A DNA stretch of 64,000 nt from Actinopolymorpha sp. NPDC004070 (GTDB taxonomy: Bacteria; Actinomycetota; Actinomycetes; Propionibacteriales; Actinopolymorphaceae): the NCBI RefSeq assembly GCF_040610475.1, contig NZ_JBEXMJ010000003.1:413646-477645 (forward strand), read 5' to 3'. Within the stretch, counting starts at the first letter, position 1; the number at the start of each line of letters is the position of its first letter. Position numbers and translations under genes: made by a program. The notes under the pieces are model-generated. The model did not search any database, was not told the DNA's origin, and saw nothing but the letters and a program-made list of their open reading frames with translations. Below, piece after piece: positions 26,350 through 34,641 of the stretch.

Positions 26350-27804
26350 ATGACTCGACTCACGCGCCGCGGCTTCCTCACCACTTCGGCACTGGCCGCT
26401 GCCGGGCTGGCCGCCGGCTGTGGAGGATCGGGGAAGACCGGCGGCTCGGGCGGTGGCTCCGGCGGTTCGTCGGACGGCGGCGCCGGGACGCTGGACTGGG
26501 CGGACCACTTCAGCTCGTTCGAGAAACTCAACGACGACTGGGCGGCGAAGCGGTCCTCGGCCCTGGGAACCAGCGTCAAGCACACCTACTACGACGCGTC
26601 CAAGGCAGGGCAGGCGTTCCAGCTGGCCCACCAGGCGAAGAAGATGCCGGACGTCTACTCCAACGTCGTCGGGCTCCCACTGGCCGCGCTCGTCGCCGGC
26701 AACTGGGTGCGCGAGCTGAAGCTGCCGGCGGACGTACTGGCGAAGATCCCGAAGAACAGCCTGACCGACGGGATCACCAGTCTGGACAAGAAGTTGTACG
26801 GCTTCCCGCTGTTCAGCTTCCGGCAGAGCTCGACCCTGGTGTGGATGAACAAGGACCATCTCACCAAGGCCGGGCTCGACCCGGATACTCCGCCCACCGA
26901 CTACGACGGATTCAAGGACGCCTGCCGCAAGCTCGCGTCGGCGGGGGTCAAGCCGATGACGCTGGCGCTGGGCGCCGACGGCGGGCGCATCCGGGACCAG
27001 GTGGACGACTTGGCGCAGGCGGCCGGCTTCCCCGGCTACCAGGGGCTGAAGTTCACCACCGGCGAGTACGCCTACCACGACGACGCCTACATCACGGTCG
27101 TGGAGTTCCTCAAGGAGTTGTACGACTCGAAGTACATGCTGCCGGGCACCAACAACCTCAGCGTGGTGGACGCACGGACGCGGTACGCCGCCGGAGCGGT
27201 GGGCATCTTCGTCGACGGCATCTGGTGCGCCGGTGGGTCGAAGGCGCTCGTCCCGACGTTCGTGGACAAGATCGCCTTCGGTCCGATCCTGACGCCGACG
27301 TCCGATGCAAGGCCGTGGACCTACCGCGGTCGGCCCGGCGCCACCTGGTTCGTCTCGCCGGACAGCCGCGACCCCGAGAAGGCCACCAAGCTGATCGCGT
27401 CGTTGATGTCGGAGGAGTACCAGAAGGGCATGATCGCGGCGATGGACCAGCCGCCGCTGGACCTCGACCTGGTCGCCAACTCCGACGCGATCGGTGCGTA
27501 CAAGAAGGCCGTCAGCTTCTGCAAGGGCCACGTGTTCCTGATGCCACAGGCGATCGTGAAGAACCCCGAGATCGCCAAGGTGGACGCCCAGCGCAAGCCG
27601 ATCACCCCGCACGTCGGCAACATCGTCCAGGGATACCTCGGTGGCTCGATCAAGAACCTCCGCAGCGAGCTGAAGAAGCTGAGTGACGCCAGCGAGGCCG
27701 ACCGGCAACAGGCCATGACGAAGGCGAAGTCGTCCGGGGCGAACGTGTCCGAGGACGACTACGTCTTCGCCGACTGGAAGCCGGGCGCCGACTACAGTGC
27801 CTGA
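26350..27804 (+). CDS. Tat-exported sugar-binding lipoprotein
   Basis: A 484-residue family-1 solute-binding protein completing the importer. I use the ATG at 26350, with AAAGGAG ending 11 bp upstream; a GTG at 26338 overlaps that ribosome site. The signal has Arg6-Arg7, a hydrophobic run and lipobox LAAGC (Cys24), then a Gly/Ser linker. The two-lobed domain contains the PLFSFRQSSTLVWMNKDH hinge segment usual in this family. Its operon with GH39 suggests a xylo-oligosaccharide or similar plant-derived sugar as ligand (inference). Confidence 0.92.
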   Translation: MTRLTRRGFLTTSALAAAGLAAGCGGSGKTGGSGGGSGGSSDGGAGTLDWADHFSSFEKLNDDWAAKRSSALGTSVKHTYYDASKAGQAFQLAHQAKKMPDVYSNVVGLPLAALVAGNWVRELKLPADVLAKIPKNSLTDGITSLDKKLYGFPLFSFRQSSTLVWMNKDHLTKAGLDPDTPPTDYDGFKDACRKLASAGVKPMTLALGADGGRIRDQVDDLAQAAGFPGYQGLKFTTGEYAYHDDAYITVVEFLKELYDSKYMLPGTNNLSVVDARTRYAAGAVGIFVDGIWCAGGSKALVPTFVDKIAFGPILTPTSDARPWTYRGRPGATWFVSPDSRDPEKATKLIASLMSEEYQKGMIAAMDQPPLDLDLVANSDAIGAYKKAVSFCKGHVFLMPQAIVKNPEIAKVDAQRKPITPHVGNIVQGYLGGSIKNLRSELKKLSDASEADRQQAMTKAKSSGANVSEDDYVFADWKPGADYSA

Positions 27805-27817
27805 CGCTCGGCTGGGA

Positions 27818-28648
27818 TCAGTCGGCGATCCGGGCCAGCACCGCCTCGGCGACCGCGTCCGGCGCCTCGTCCGGGATCCAGTGCGTCACGCCGTTCAGGG
27901 TCACGAACCGGTAGTCGCCGGTGACGTGGGCGGCGCACGACTCGGCGGCGGTCCGGCCGATCGCGACGTCTCCGTCGCTCCAGACGAACGTGGTCGGCAC
28001 GGTGACCGGGCCCGCGACATCGTTGAGAGACATCGCGCGGTACCAGTTCAGGGCCGCGGTCAGCGCGCCCGGCTCGCGCATCGGCGCGACGTACGATTCG
28101 ACCCGCTCCGCAGCGACGTCGGCGAACACCCCACGCAGCGCCGCCGCGTCGTCGCCGAGCAACACCTGCTCGGCCTTGCCCGGCTGCCGGAACAGCTCGA
28201 TGTAGGACGAGCGTTCACGCTGGTCCGCATCGGTCGCGAGGGCCTGTGCGAACGCCGCCGGGTGCGGCACCGACACGGCCGTAAGGGTGCGTACCCGGTC
28301 GGGCTGCCCGGCGGCCAGCTGCCAGGCGACCATCGCACCCCAGTCGTGGCCGACGACGTGCGCGACGTCGACGCCCAGCGCATCCAGCACCGCCACCGCG
28401 TCGGCGACGCACTCGGCCATCCGGTAGTCCTCGACCGCGGCGGGCCGGGCGCCGGGGGAGTAGCCCCGCTGGTTGAGCGCGTAGGTGCGCAGCCCGGCGG
28501 CGTGCAGCGACGGGACCACCTGGTCCCACTCGCCGGCGTGCTGCGGGAAGCCGTGCAGCAGCAGGACTGCCGGACCGTGCTCCGGACCGCCGGCCGCCAC
28601 GTCGAAGGTGAGTCCACGGGCGTCGATCGGCGTCAGGTCGAGGGCCAT
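27818..28648 (-). CDS. Alpha/beta hydrolase, epoxide hydrolase/dehalogenase-like
   Basis: A 276-residue alpha/beta-hydrolase. The oxyanion HGFPQ motif near residue 34, the nucleophile elbow GHDWGAM with Asp in the nucleophile position, and a C-terminal VTHWIPDEAP histidine match epoxide hydrolases and haloalkane dehalogenases rather than serine esterases. A cap region lies between. It converges with the binding-protein gene with only 13 bp between stops, so it is not part of that operon. Substrate unknown. Confidence 0.85.
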   Translation of the reverse strand: MALDLTPIDARGLTFDVAAGGPEHGPAVLLLHGFPQHAGEWDQVVPSLHAAGLRTYALNQRGYSPGARPAAVEDYRMAECVADAVAVLDALGVDVAHVVGHDWGAMVAWQLAAGQPDRVRTLTAVSVPHPAAFAQALATDADQRERSSYIELFRQPGKAEQVLLGDDAAALRGVFADVAAERVESYVAPMREPGALTAALNWYRAMSLNDVAGPVTVPTTFVWSDGDVAIGRTAAESCAAHVTGDYRFVTLNGVTHWIPDEAPDAVAEAVLARIAD

Positions 28649-28663
28649 GGCACATCACCCTAC

Positions 28664-28777
28664 TCACGGCGGCCCACCTGGCACTGCGCCGCGAGCAGCC
28701 CTCTCCATGAAGCGCCAGGTCGTCAGTACCAGCCCGCAGACGGCCAGCAGCCAGGTGTAGGGGAGAGTCCGCAGCAT
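28664..28777 (-). CDS. Possible small one-TM protein (37 aa)
   Basis: A short frame starting MLRTLPYTWLLAVCGL and ending PGGPP, with one hydrophobic segment. Its ATG overlaps the stop of the FAD-oxidoreductase remnant (TGATG). The overlap could mean coupling, but it may equally be the tail of another decayed gene. I do not recognise it. Confidence 0.3.
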   Translation of the reverse strand: MLRTLPYTWLLAVCGLVLTTWRFMERAARGAVPGGPP

Positions 28778-28941
28778 CACCCCCCGCCCAGAAAGCCGCG
28801 CTGGTCGACCAGACGGGTGCGGGCCCCCAGCCTGGCGGCGGCGACGGCTGCCGCGATCCCGGCCGGGCCGCCGCCGCGACCAGAACGTCTTCCTGCTCCG
28901 ACAGTGGGATCGCGCGTGTAGGTGAGCGTGTGGTCGGTCAT
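28777..28941 (-). pseudogene. Remnant of an FAD-dependent oxidoreductase N-terminus
   Basis: Directly after the stop of the intact FAD oxidoreductase, a short frame encodes GGGPAGIAAAVAAARLGAR and then LVDQRGFLGG, the FAD-binding start of the same enzyme class. The segment before the glycine loop continues in another frame (PLSEQEDVLVA), so there is a frameshift, and the gene stops after about 55 codons. It appears to be the head of a second, tandem oxidoreductase that has been almost wholly deleted. Confidence 0.65.
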
Positions 28942-28942
28942 G

Positions 28943-30556
28943 TCAATACCCCCTCACGTCGGGCCAACGGCGTTCGACTCCGGCCCGGTCGAGGACCTGA
29001 GCGAACTCCGCGAAGCGGGACTCCTCGCCCTGCACCTGATGCGGCTCGGTTCCGGTGTCGAGGCAGTGCGCCGCCAACCGGGCGGCGACCTCGCCGATGT
29101 TCCACTCCACCGGGTGCAGCCGGAACGAGCCGTTGCTGATGTGGGTGGTCCCGAGGTTCTTCGCAGCCGGCAACAGGTTGCGCACTCTCCTGGGAATCAT
29201 CGCTCCGAGCGGGATCTCGAACGGCACGCTCTCCAGGTCGATGTAGGTGTCCCCGCCGGTGCTCGGGTGCAGATCGAGGTGGTAGCTGCCGATGCCGACC
29301 GAGTCCGCGTGGGAGACCCGGCCGTAAGGCCCGAGCACGTCGAGCGATACGTCGTTCTCGGTGACCGTGGTGACGGCACGGATGCGCCGGGACTCCCGGA
29401 TGTACGGCGCCTTCGCCAGCCCGTCGGCCGATCCCGTGACGTCGCCGCGCAACCGCAGACCCGGCCAGCCGGTCCCGCCGTCCGGCCGCGGTGCCTCGGT
29501 CTGCAGCCAGTACAGCAACGAGAAGCTGAGCTGCCGGGCAGCTGTCAGGCTGGCGTTGACAGTGTTCTCGTCGACGTCTACGACGTTGCCCAGCCAGAAG
29601 TCGTTCATCGGCCAGTTGACCAGGGTGATGTCGGAGTCGAAGCTGCCCGGCTCGTGCAGTCCGCGGGCGAGGATGCGCCGGAACACCCACAGGTCGAGGT
29701 CGCCGCCATCCTTGCTCTGGTCGGCGGTGATGTCCAGCGGATCCTCGTCCGGGTTGGGCGCGAAGGTGCGGGGGACCGGCTCGAGCGTCCGCGGGTGCGG
29801 TGCCAACAGCCCGAGCAGTGGGCCGGGCCAGAAGGCAGGGCGGTAGTCACGCCAGAACGAGTACGTCTCCGGCCGGTCGATGGTGTGGTCCTCCCCGGCT
29901 CGGTGATCGATCGCGAAGCAGAACGTGAATCCCTGCTGGTTTCCCGGCGCGGCTTCGGCCGGTGCGTGCGGTTCGTCGTACTCGTCTCGTGACTCCGCGC
30001 CGGTGACGTACTCCGTCTTCGTCAACGCCAGCAGGTCGCCGCACTCGGTGGCGTCGATGACGTACGGCGCGGATGCGGTGATGTGCCGGCCCGTACGCCG
30101 GTCCAGCAACTCGACCGCGCGGACGTGATCGCCGTCGGTCTCAGCAGCCACCGGCACCGTCTCGAGCAGCACCGTGAGGCGGCCGGCGGAGCGGTGCGGC
30201 GCGAGCATGGCCTCCAGGGCCGCGAGCGCGACCCGGGGCTCGTGGCAGAGCTTGCTGACCCGCCCCGCGCCGGGATTCAACCGGGGATCCGCGGCGGCGC
30301 GGGCGCGGAGCGGATAGTGCCGGCGGTAGTAGCCACGGATGCCCTCACGGAGCTCGCGGTACGTCGCGGTCGCCCCGAACTGCTCGATCCAGGGGTTCTC
30401 GTCCGGCGGGACCGCCTGGCTGGTCAGCTGCCCACCGATCCAGTCCGTCTCCTCGGTGAGGACGACCCGTCGTCCGGCGCGGGAGGCCGCGAGCGCGGCA
30501 GCCACACCGCCCAGGCCGCCGCCGACGACGAGCACGTCCGTGTTCAGCTCAGGCAT
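28943..30556 (-). CDS. FAD-dependent oxidoreductase (FAD_oxidored family)
   Basis: A 537-residue flavoenzyme. The N-terminal VLVVGGGLGGVAAALAASRA is the FAD-binding loop, followed by LTEETDWIGGQLTSQ; VIDATECGDLLAL and the C-terminal NLLPAAKNLGTTHISNGSFR block are also typical of this family, often found with LacI or GntR regulators in sugar or plant-polymer loci. It shares 8 bp with the upstream LacI gene, so they form one transcript. Substrate unknown; oxidation or dehydration of a carbohydrate derivative is a reasonable guess. Confidence 0.85.
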   Translation of the reverse strand: MPELNTDVLVVGGGLGGVAAALAASRAGRRVVLTEETDWIGGQLTSQAVPPDENPWIEQFGATATYRELREGIRGYYRRHYPLRARAAADPRLNPGAGRVSKLCHEPRVALAALEAMLAPHRSAGRLTVLLETVPVAAETDGDHVRAVELLDRRTGRHITASAPYVIDATECGDLLALTKTEYVTGAESRDEYDEPHAPAEAAPGNQQGFTFCFAIDHRAGEDHTIDRPETYSFWRDYRPAFWPGPLLGLLAPHPRTLEPVPRTFAPNPDEDPLDITADQSKDGGDLDLWVFRRILARGLHEPGSFDSDITLVNWPMNDFWLGNVVDVDENTVNASLTAARQLSFSLLYWLQTEAPRPDGGTGWPGLRLRGDVTGSADGLAKAPYIRESRRIRAVTTVTENDVSLDVLGPYGRVSHADSVGIGSYHLDLHPSTGGDTYIDLESVPFEIPLGAMIPRRVRNLLPAAKNLGTTHISNGSFRLHPVEWNIGEVAARLAAHCLDTGTEPHQVQGEESRFAEFAQVLDRAGVERRWPDVRGY

Positions 30557-31682
30557 CTTGTCCTCTTCTGTGGTTGGCTCTGTTCTTGGTGCCGGTCCTG
30601 GTTCTGGTCTGCGGACTGGCGTGGGCGGCTGGCAGAGGGCCCGCGGTCTCGCCGGGAACGAACTCGCACTCCATCAGCGTTTGCCTGCGCTCCGGCGGGA
30701 CGCTCGCTCCGGTGAGCAGGTCGATGAGCAGGTCGGCCGCGGCCCGTCCCATCTCACGGCGGGGTACGGCAAACCCGGTGACGGCCGGCTCGTCCACTGG
30801 CGGTACGACGTACTCGCCGAGCAGGGCCAGGGAGACGTCGGAGGGGTAGCGCAGGCCCGCGCCCGCGATGGCTCGGGTGAGTGCCCGCGCCGCCGCGCTC
30901 ACGTCGGTGGTCTCCGCGACGAACGCGGTGACACCTGCCTCGAGCTGCCGCCGGACCCACGCCGGGGTGAGGTCGCTTCCGTCGCTTCGGACGAATGCCG
31001 GAGCATGTTCAGTCAGGCCGACGTTCGCCAAGCCGAGCTTGACGCCCTTCTCGCGGTCGTCGGAGGCGAGCGCGTCGTCCGGCTCGCGGACGTAGAGAAT
31101 CCGCTCGTGCCCGAGCGCGGCGAGGTGTTCGACGACCTGCCTGGACGCGTCGGTGTAGTCCGCGCCGACGAAGGGCAGCCGGGCTCCGAGCTCGTCGCGG
31201 CGGCCGATGTAGACCAGCGGATAGTCGTCGTCGAGCAGCCTGGCGATCTCGGCGACCGGGACCGTCCGCCCGAAGAGGATGCAGCCGTCCGCGAGGCGAA
31301 GCCGGTGGACCGCGTCGGCGCGCGCCGGGTGGTCGCCGCTGGGCGCTGCGCCGGTGAACAGGACGAGGTCGTAGCCCCGCGCGGCGGCCTGCTGTTCCAC
31401 TCCCGCGAGGAATGGGTAGTAGGAGTTCTCGATGTCGACGGGGAAGGCCGCACTGAAGGTGTGTACGCCGAGCAGGAAGTTCTGCCTGCGGGCCAGCCGC
31501 ATCGCGATCGGGTCGGCGACGTAGCCAAGCTCCCGCGCAGCCTCGTGGACCCGGCTGACGGTCTCCGCCGCGAGGCCGACCGCGCCGGGTTTCCCGTTCA
31601 GCACAAGGGAAACGGTGGCCTGGGAGACCCCGGCTACCCTGGCGATGTCGCGCTGCCGGGGCCGCGGCTGGCGGCTCGTCAT
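30549..31682 (-). CDS. LacI-family transcriptional regulator
   Basis: A 377-residue repressor. The N-terminal helix-turn-helix and hinge read DIARVAGVSQATVSLVLNGK and VSRVHEAARELGYVAD, followed by the periplasmic-binding-protein-like effector domain (about residues 60-345) with FVGADYTDASRQVVEHLAALG. The Arg/Thr-rich tail after about 350 is unusual. I take the ATG at 31682; an upstream start at 31721 is possible. It is co-transcribed with the FAD oxidoreductase and probably autoregulated through the palindrome at 31795. That site lies in the same intergenic region as the vanH promoter. Confidence 0.9.
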   Translation of the reverse strand: MTSRQPRPRQRDIARVAGVSQATVSLVLNGKPGAVGLAAETVSRVHEAARELGYVADPIAMRLARRQNFLLGVHTFSAAFPVDIENSYYPFLAGVEQQAAARGYDLVLFTGAAPSGDHPARADAVHRLRLADGCILFGRTVPVAEIARLLDDDYPLVYIGRRDELGARLPFVGADYTDASRQVVEHLAALGHERILYVREPDDALASDDREKGVKLGLANVGLTEHAPAFVRSDGSDLTPAWVRRQLEAGVTAFVAETTDVSAAARALTRAIAGAGLRYPSDVSLALLGEYVVPPVDEPAVTGFAVPRREMGRAAADLLIDLLTGASVPPERRQTLMECEFVPGETAGPLPAAHASPQTRTRTGTKNRANHRRGQDA

Positions 31683-31794
31683 CGCAGCATCGCGAACTCC
31701 TCGGTCCGGAACGCTCGCCACGGCGCGTTCTGGTCCTGGTCACCCGCTGGGGTCGAGGTCGTCCCGGTCGTCACAACGATCACTGTCCTCGTGG

Positions 31795-31810
31795 CCTAAT
31801 ACGAATTAGG
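31795..31810. promoter_or_regulatory. CCTAATACGAATTAGG, LacI-type operator
   Basis: An inverted repeat with perfect 6-bp arms (CCTAAT/ATTAGG), a 4-bp spacer and a central CG, as LacI-family proteins favour. It lies 113 bp upstream of the LacI start and 164 bp upstream of vanH, so it most simply autoregulates the LacI-FAD operon. Confidence 0.65.
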
Positions 31811-31920
31811 TCGAACCCTTCCTACGTTCCCTTCATGGCGGACGGATTGTCAACTCAGGCCCATGGCCGGACGTGGCCAACGGCTCCGCGTCCGCGCCGG
31901 CCGCTGCCACATATCCGCGG

Positions 31921-31940
31921 CGTATCGAAAACCGGATACG
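31921..31940. promoter_or_regulatory. CGTATC-N8-GATACG inverted repeat upstream of vanH
   Basis: Perfect 6-bp arms spaced by 8 bp, ending 34 bp before the vanH start codon. Position and spacing suit a regulator site or a leader hairpin. I cannot tie it to VanR: no VanR gene lies nearby and I do not recall a matching box. Confidence 0.4.
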
Positions 31941-31973
31941 GGCCGGCAACGCCAGGCAGCCTTGACTTGTGGG

Positions 31974-32936
31974 ATGAGGGGAATCACGATCTATGGATGC
32001 GGCCATGACGAGGCCGCGCTGTTCCGGTCGCTGGCGCCGCGGTTCGGCGTGCGGCCGACCATCACCGAGGCAGGGGTGTCCGAAGTCAACGTCGAGTTGG
32101 CATCCGGAAACCGATGCGTCAGCATCGGCCACAGGTCTCAGGTGACGAATCCCGCCCTTCTCGCGCTCAGCCGGGTCGGCGTGAAGTACATCTCCACAAG
32201 GAGCATCGGCTACAACCATCTCGACGTGGAGTACGCGAGCAGCCTCGGCATCGCTGTGGAGAATGTCGCCTACTCACCCGACAGCGTGGCCGACTACACG
32301 CTCATGCTGATGCTGATGGTGATACGCCACGCGAAGTCCACCATCCGCCGGGTGGACGCGCGCGACTACCGCCTGGGCGACGTACGCGGGAAGGAGCTGC
32401 GCGACCTGACGGTCGGCGTGGTCGGGACAGGGCGCATCGGCCGGGCGGTCATGGACAGGCTGAGTGGCTTCGGCTGCCGGGTGCTGGCCCACGACAGCCA
32501 GCCCGTGAGCGACGCAGAGTACGTCCCTCTCGACCACCTGTTGCGGCGCAGTGACATCGTCACGCTCCACACACCGCTCACCCCGGACACCCATCACCTT
32601 CTGGACGCTCGGCGCCTCGCGAAGCTCAAGCCCGGTGCGTTCGTCATCAACACCGGACGCGGATCGCTTCTGCAGACCGAGGCGCTGCTCTCGGCGCTGG
32701 AGAAGGGTGAACTGGGCGGCGCGGCGCTGGACGTTCTCGAAGGGGAAGAGGGAGTCTTCTACGCCGACTGCCGGGACAAGCCCATCCAAGGCCTGCCGCT
32801 GTCGCGCCTGCAGCAACTGCCGAACGTGCTCGTCAGCCCACACATCGCGTACTACACCGACCACGCCCTGAGCGACACCGTGGAGAACAGTCTCGCCAAC
32901 TGCCTGAGCTTCGAAAGCGGGGAACGTCATGAATAG
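31974..32936 (+). CDS. vanH: VanH-type D-lactate dehydrogenase (glycopeptide resistance)
   Basis: A 320-residue NAD-dependent 2-hydroxyacid dehydrogenase that reduces pyruvate to D-lactate to supply the ligase. Motifs: STRSIGYNHLDV, the nucleotide loop GVVGTGRIGRAV, NTGRGSLLQTEAL (Arg) and LVSPHIAYYTDHA (His), matching VanH. The ATG at 31974 fits VanH N-termini (MRGITIYGCG); ribosome-site support is weak. It overlaps vanA by 8 bp. The order vanH-vanA-vanX and tight overlaps are those of known actinobacterial and clinical clusters. Confidence 0.93.
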   Translation: MRGITIYGCGHDEAALFRSLAPRFGVRPTITEAGVSEVNVELASGNRCVSIGHRSQVTNPALLALSRVGVKYISTRSIGYNHLDVEYASSLGIAVENVAYSPDSVADYTLMLMLMVIRHAKSTIRRVDARDYRLGDVRGKELRDLTVGVVGTGRIGRAVMDRLSGFGCRVLAHDSQPVSDAEYVPLDHLLRRSDIVTLHTPLTPDTHHLLDARRLAKLKPGAFVINTGRGSLLQTEALLSALEKGELGGAALDVLEGEEGVFYADCRDKPIQGLPLSRLQQLPNVLVSPHIAYYTDHALSDTVENSLANCLSFESGERHE

Positions 32937-33969
32937 GTTGAGGATCGGCATCATCTTCGGGGGAACGTCGGAGGAGCATCCCATCTCCGTCAAGTCCGCA
33001 CGGGAGATCGCGAGGAACCTCGATCCGAGGAAGTACGAGCCGTTCTGGATCGGGATCACGACGGGCGGCACATGGAGACTTTGTGACGGGCCCGACGCGG
33101 GCTGGGAGGACGACGGCTCGCACCCGGCGATGCTGTCACCGGACAGAAGCGTGCACGGCCTGCTCGTCCTGAAGCACAGGCGCTACACGGCCATCAGGCT
33201 GGATGTCGTACTCCCCGTTCTGCACGGCAGGTCAGGTGAGGACGGTGCGATGCAGGGTCTGCTGGAGCTGTCCGGCATCCCCTACGTCGGTTGCGATGTC
33301 CAGAGCTCGGCCGTGTGCATGGACAAGTCCCTTGCCTACACCGTGGCCGGCAGTGCGGGGATCGCGACGCCGAACTTCTGGACCGTCACAACGAACGACA
33401 AGCCTGACCCCGAGCAGTTCACCTACCCCGTCTTCGTGAAGCCGGCGCGTTCGGGATCGTCGTTCGGCGTCAGCAAGGCGACGTGCGCAGAGGAACTGCC
33501 GGGTGCGGTGGAGACCGCGAGGCGGTACGACTCGAAGGTGCTGATCGAGGAGGCGGTCACCGGCAGCGAGGTCGGCTGCGCCGTACTGGGTGACGACCTG
33601 GAGTTGGTGACCGGCGAGCCGGATCGCATCGCCCTGTCCCACGGCTTCTTCAGGATCCATCAGGAGAGACGGCCCGAGAGCGGCTCGGAGAACTCGACTC
33701 CGATCGTCCCCGCTGACATTCCGGCCGAGTCGCGCCGGGCCGTACAGGAGACGGCAAGGGAGATCTACCGCAGGCTGGGATGCCGCGGGCTGGCCCGCGT
33801 GGACATGTTCCTGAAGGACGACGGAACGGTCGTCCTCAACGAGGTCAACACCTTCCCCGGCATGACGTCCTACAGCCGTTACCCAAGAATGATGGCGGCC
33901 GCCGGCCTGCCGCTCGCCGAGGTGATCGACCGGATCGTGTCGTTTGCGCTGCCCGGGAGGATCCGGTGA
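32929..33969 (+). CDS. vanA: VanA-type D-alanine--D-lactate ligase
   Basis: A 346-residue ATP-grasp ligase that joins D-Ala to D-Lac so that peptidoglycan precursors end in a depsipeptide vancomycin binds poorly. From memory of VanA, long stretches coincide: IQSSAVCMDKSL-like, FTYPVFVKPARSGSSFGV, GCRGLARVDMFL, LNEVNTFPGMTSYSRYPRMM. The FRIHQE segment keeps the histidine (His244 in VanA) that distinguishes D-Lac ligases from Tyr-bearing D-Ala ligases. Middle gene of the operon; its stop overlaps the vanX GTG by 4 bp. Confidence 0.95.
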   Translation: MNRLRIGIIFGGTSEEHPISVKSAREIARNLDPRKYEPFWIGITTGGTWRLCDGPDAGWEDDGSHPAMLSPDRSVHGLLVLKHRRYTAIRLDVVLPVLHGRSGEDGAMQGLLELSGIPYVGCDVQSSAVCMDKSLAYTVAGSAGIATPNFWTVTTNDKPDPEQFTYPVFVKPARSGSSFGVSKATCAEELPGAVETARRYDSKVLIEEAVTGSEVGCAVLGDDLELVTGEPDRIALSHGFFRIHQERRPESGSENSTPIVPADIPAESRRAVQETAREIYRRLGCRGLARVDMFLKDDGTVVLNEVNTFPGMTSYSRYPRMMAAAGLPLAEVIDRIVSFALPGRIR

Positions 33970-34574
33970 GGGACGACTTCGTCTTCGTCGACGAGTGCGT
34001 TCCCGGAATTCGCTGGGATGCGAAGTACGCCACCTGGGACAACTTCACCGGCAAGCCCGTGGACGGATACCTGGCGAACCGCATCGTCGGCACGAAGGCG
34101 TTGTGCGCCGCCCTGGAGAGAGCACAGGGCAGGGCCGCGTCCCTCGGCTTCGGCCTGCTCCTGTGGGACGGCTATCGGCCCCAGCGTGCGGTCGACTGCT
34201 TCGTACGCTGGTCGAACCAGCGGGAGGACGGCCGGACGAAGCTGCGGCACTATCCGAACATCGCCCGGGCCGAGATGTTCGAAAAGGGATATGTGGCCGC
34301 CAAATCCGGTCACAGCCGTGGCAGTACCGTCGACCTGACGCTCTACCACCTGGCCACCGGCGAGCTTGCCTCCATGGGCGGTGGCCATGACCTGATGGAT
34401 CCGATCTCACACCTCGGTGCACGCGGGATCACACCGGCCGAAGCCAAGCACCGGCAGTACCTCTGCTCGGTCATGGAGGACAGTGGCTTCGCCAGGTACG
34501 ACTGCGAGTGGTGGCACTACACGCTGAGGGAGGAGCCCTACCCGGACACGTACTTCGACTTCCCCATCGCATGA
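33966..34574 (+). CDS. vanX: VanX D-alanyl-D-alanine dipeptidase
   Basis: A 202-residue zinc dipeptidase, the same length as clinical VanX, which removes D-Ala-D-Ala so that only D-Ala-D-Lac enters the wall. All catalytic positions keep VanX numbering: Arg71 in DGYRPQ, zinc ligands His116 and Asp123 in SGHSRGSTVD, Glu181 and His184 in CEWWHY. The GTG at 33966 overlaps the vanA stop. No signal peptide, so it is cytoplasmic as expected. No vanY, vanK, vanJ or vanRS follows: the next gene is an unrelated decayed regulator. Confidence 0.95.
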   Translation: MRDDFVFVDECVPGIRWDAKYATWDNFTGKPVDGYLANRIVGTKALCAALERAQGRAASLGFGLLLWDGYRPQRAVDCFVRWSNQREDGRTKLRHYPNIARAEMFEKGYVAAKSGHSRGSTVDLTLYHLATGELASMGGGHDLMDPISHLGARGITPAEAKHRQYLCSVMEDSGFARYDCEWWHYTLREEPYPDTYFDFPIA

Positions 34575-34641
34575 AGCAGGTATCGGCGAGTCCGGGGTCA
34601 TCCCGGCTCGCTGCCACACCGGCCGGGGTAGCGTCGTCGGC

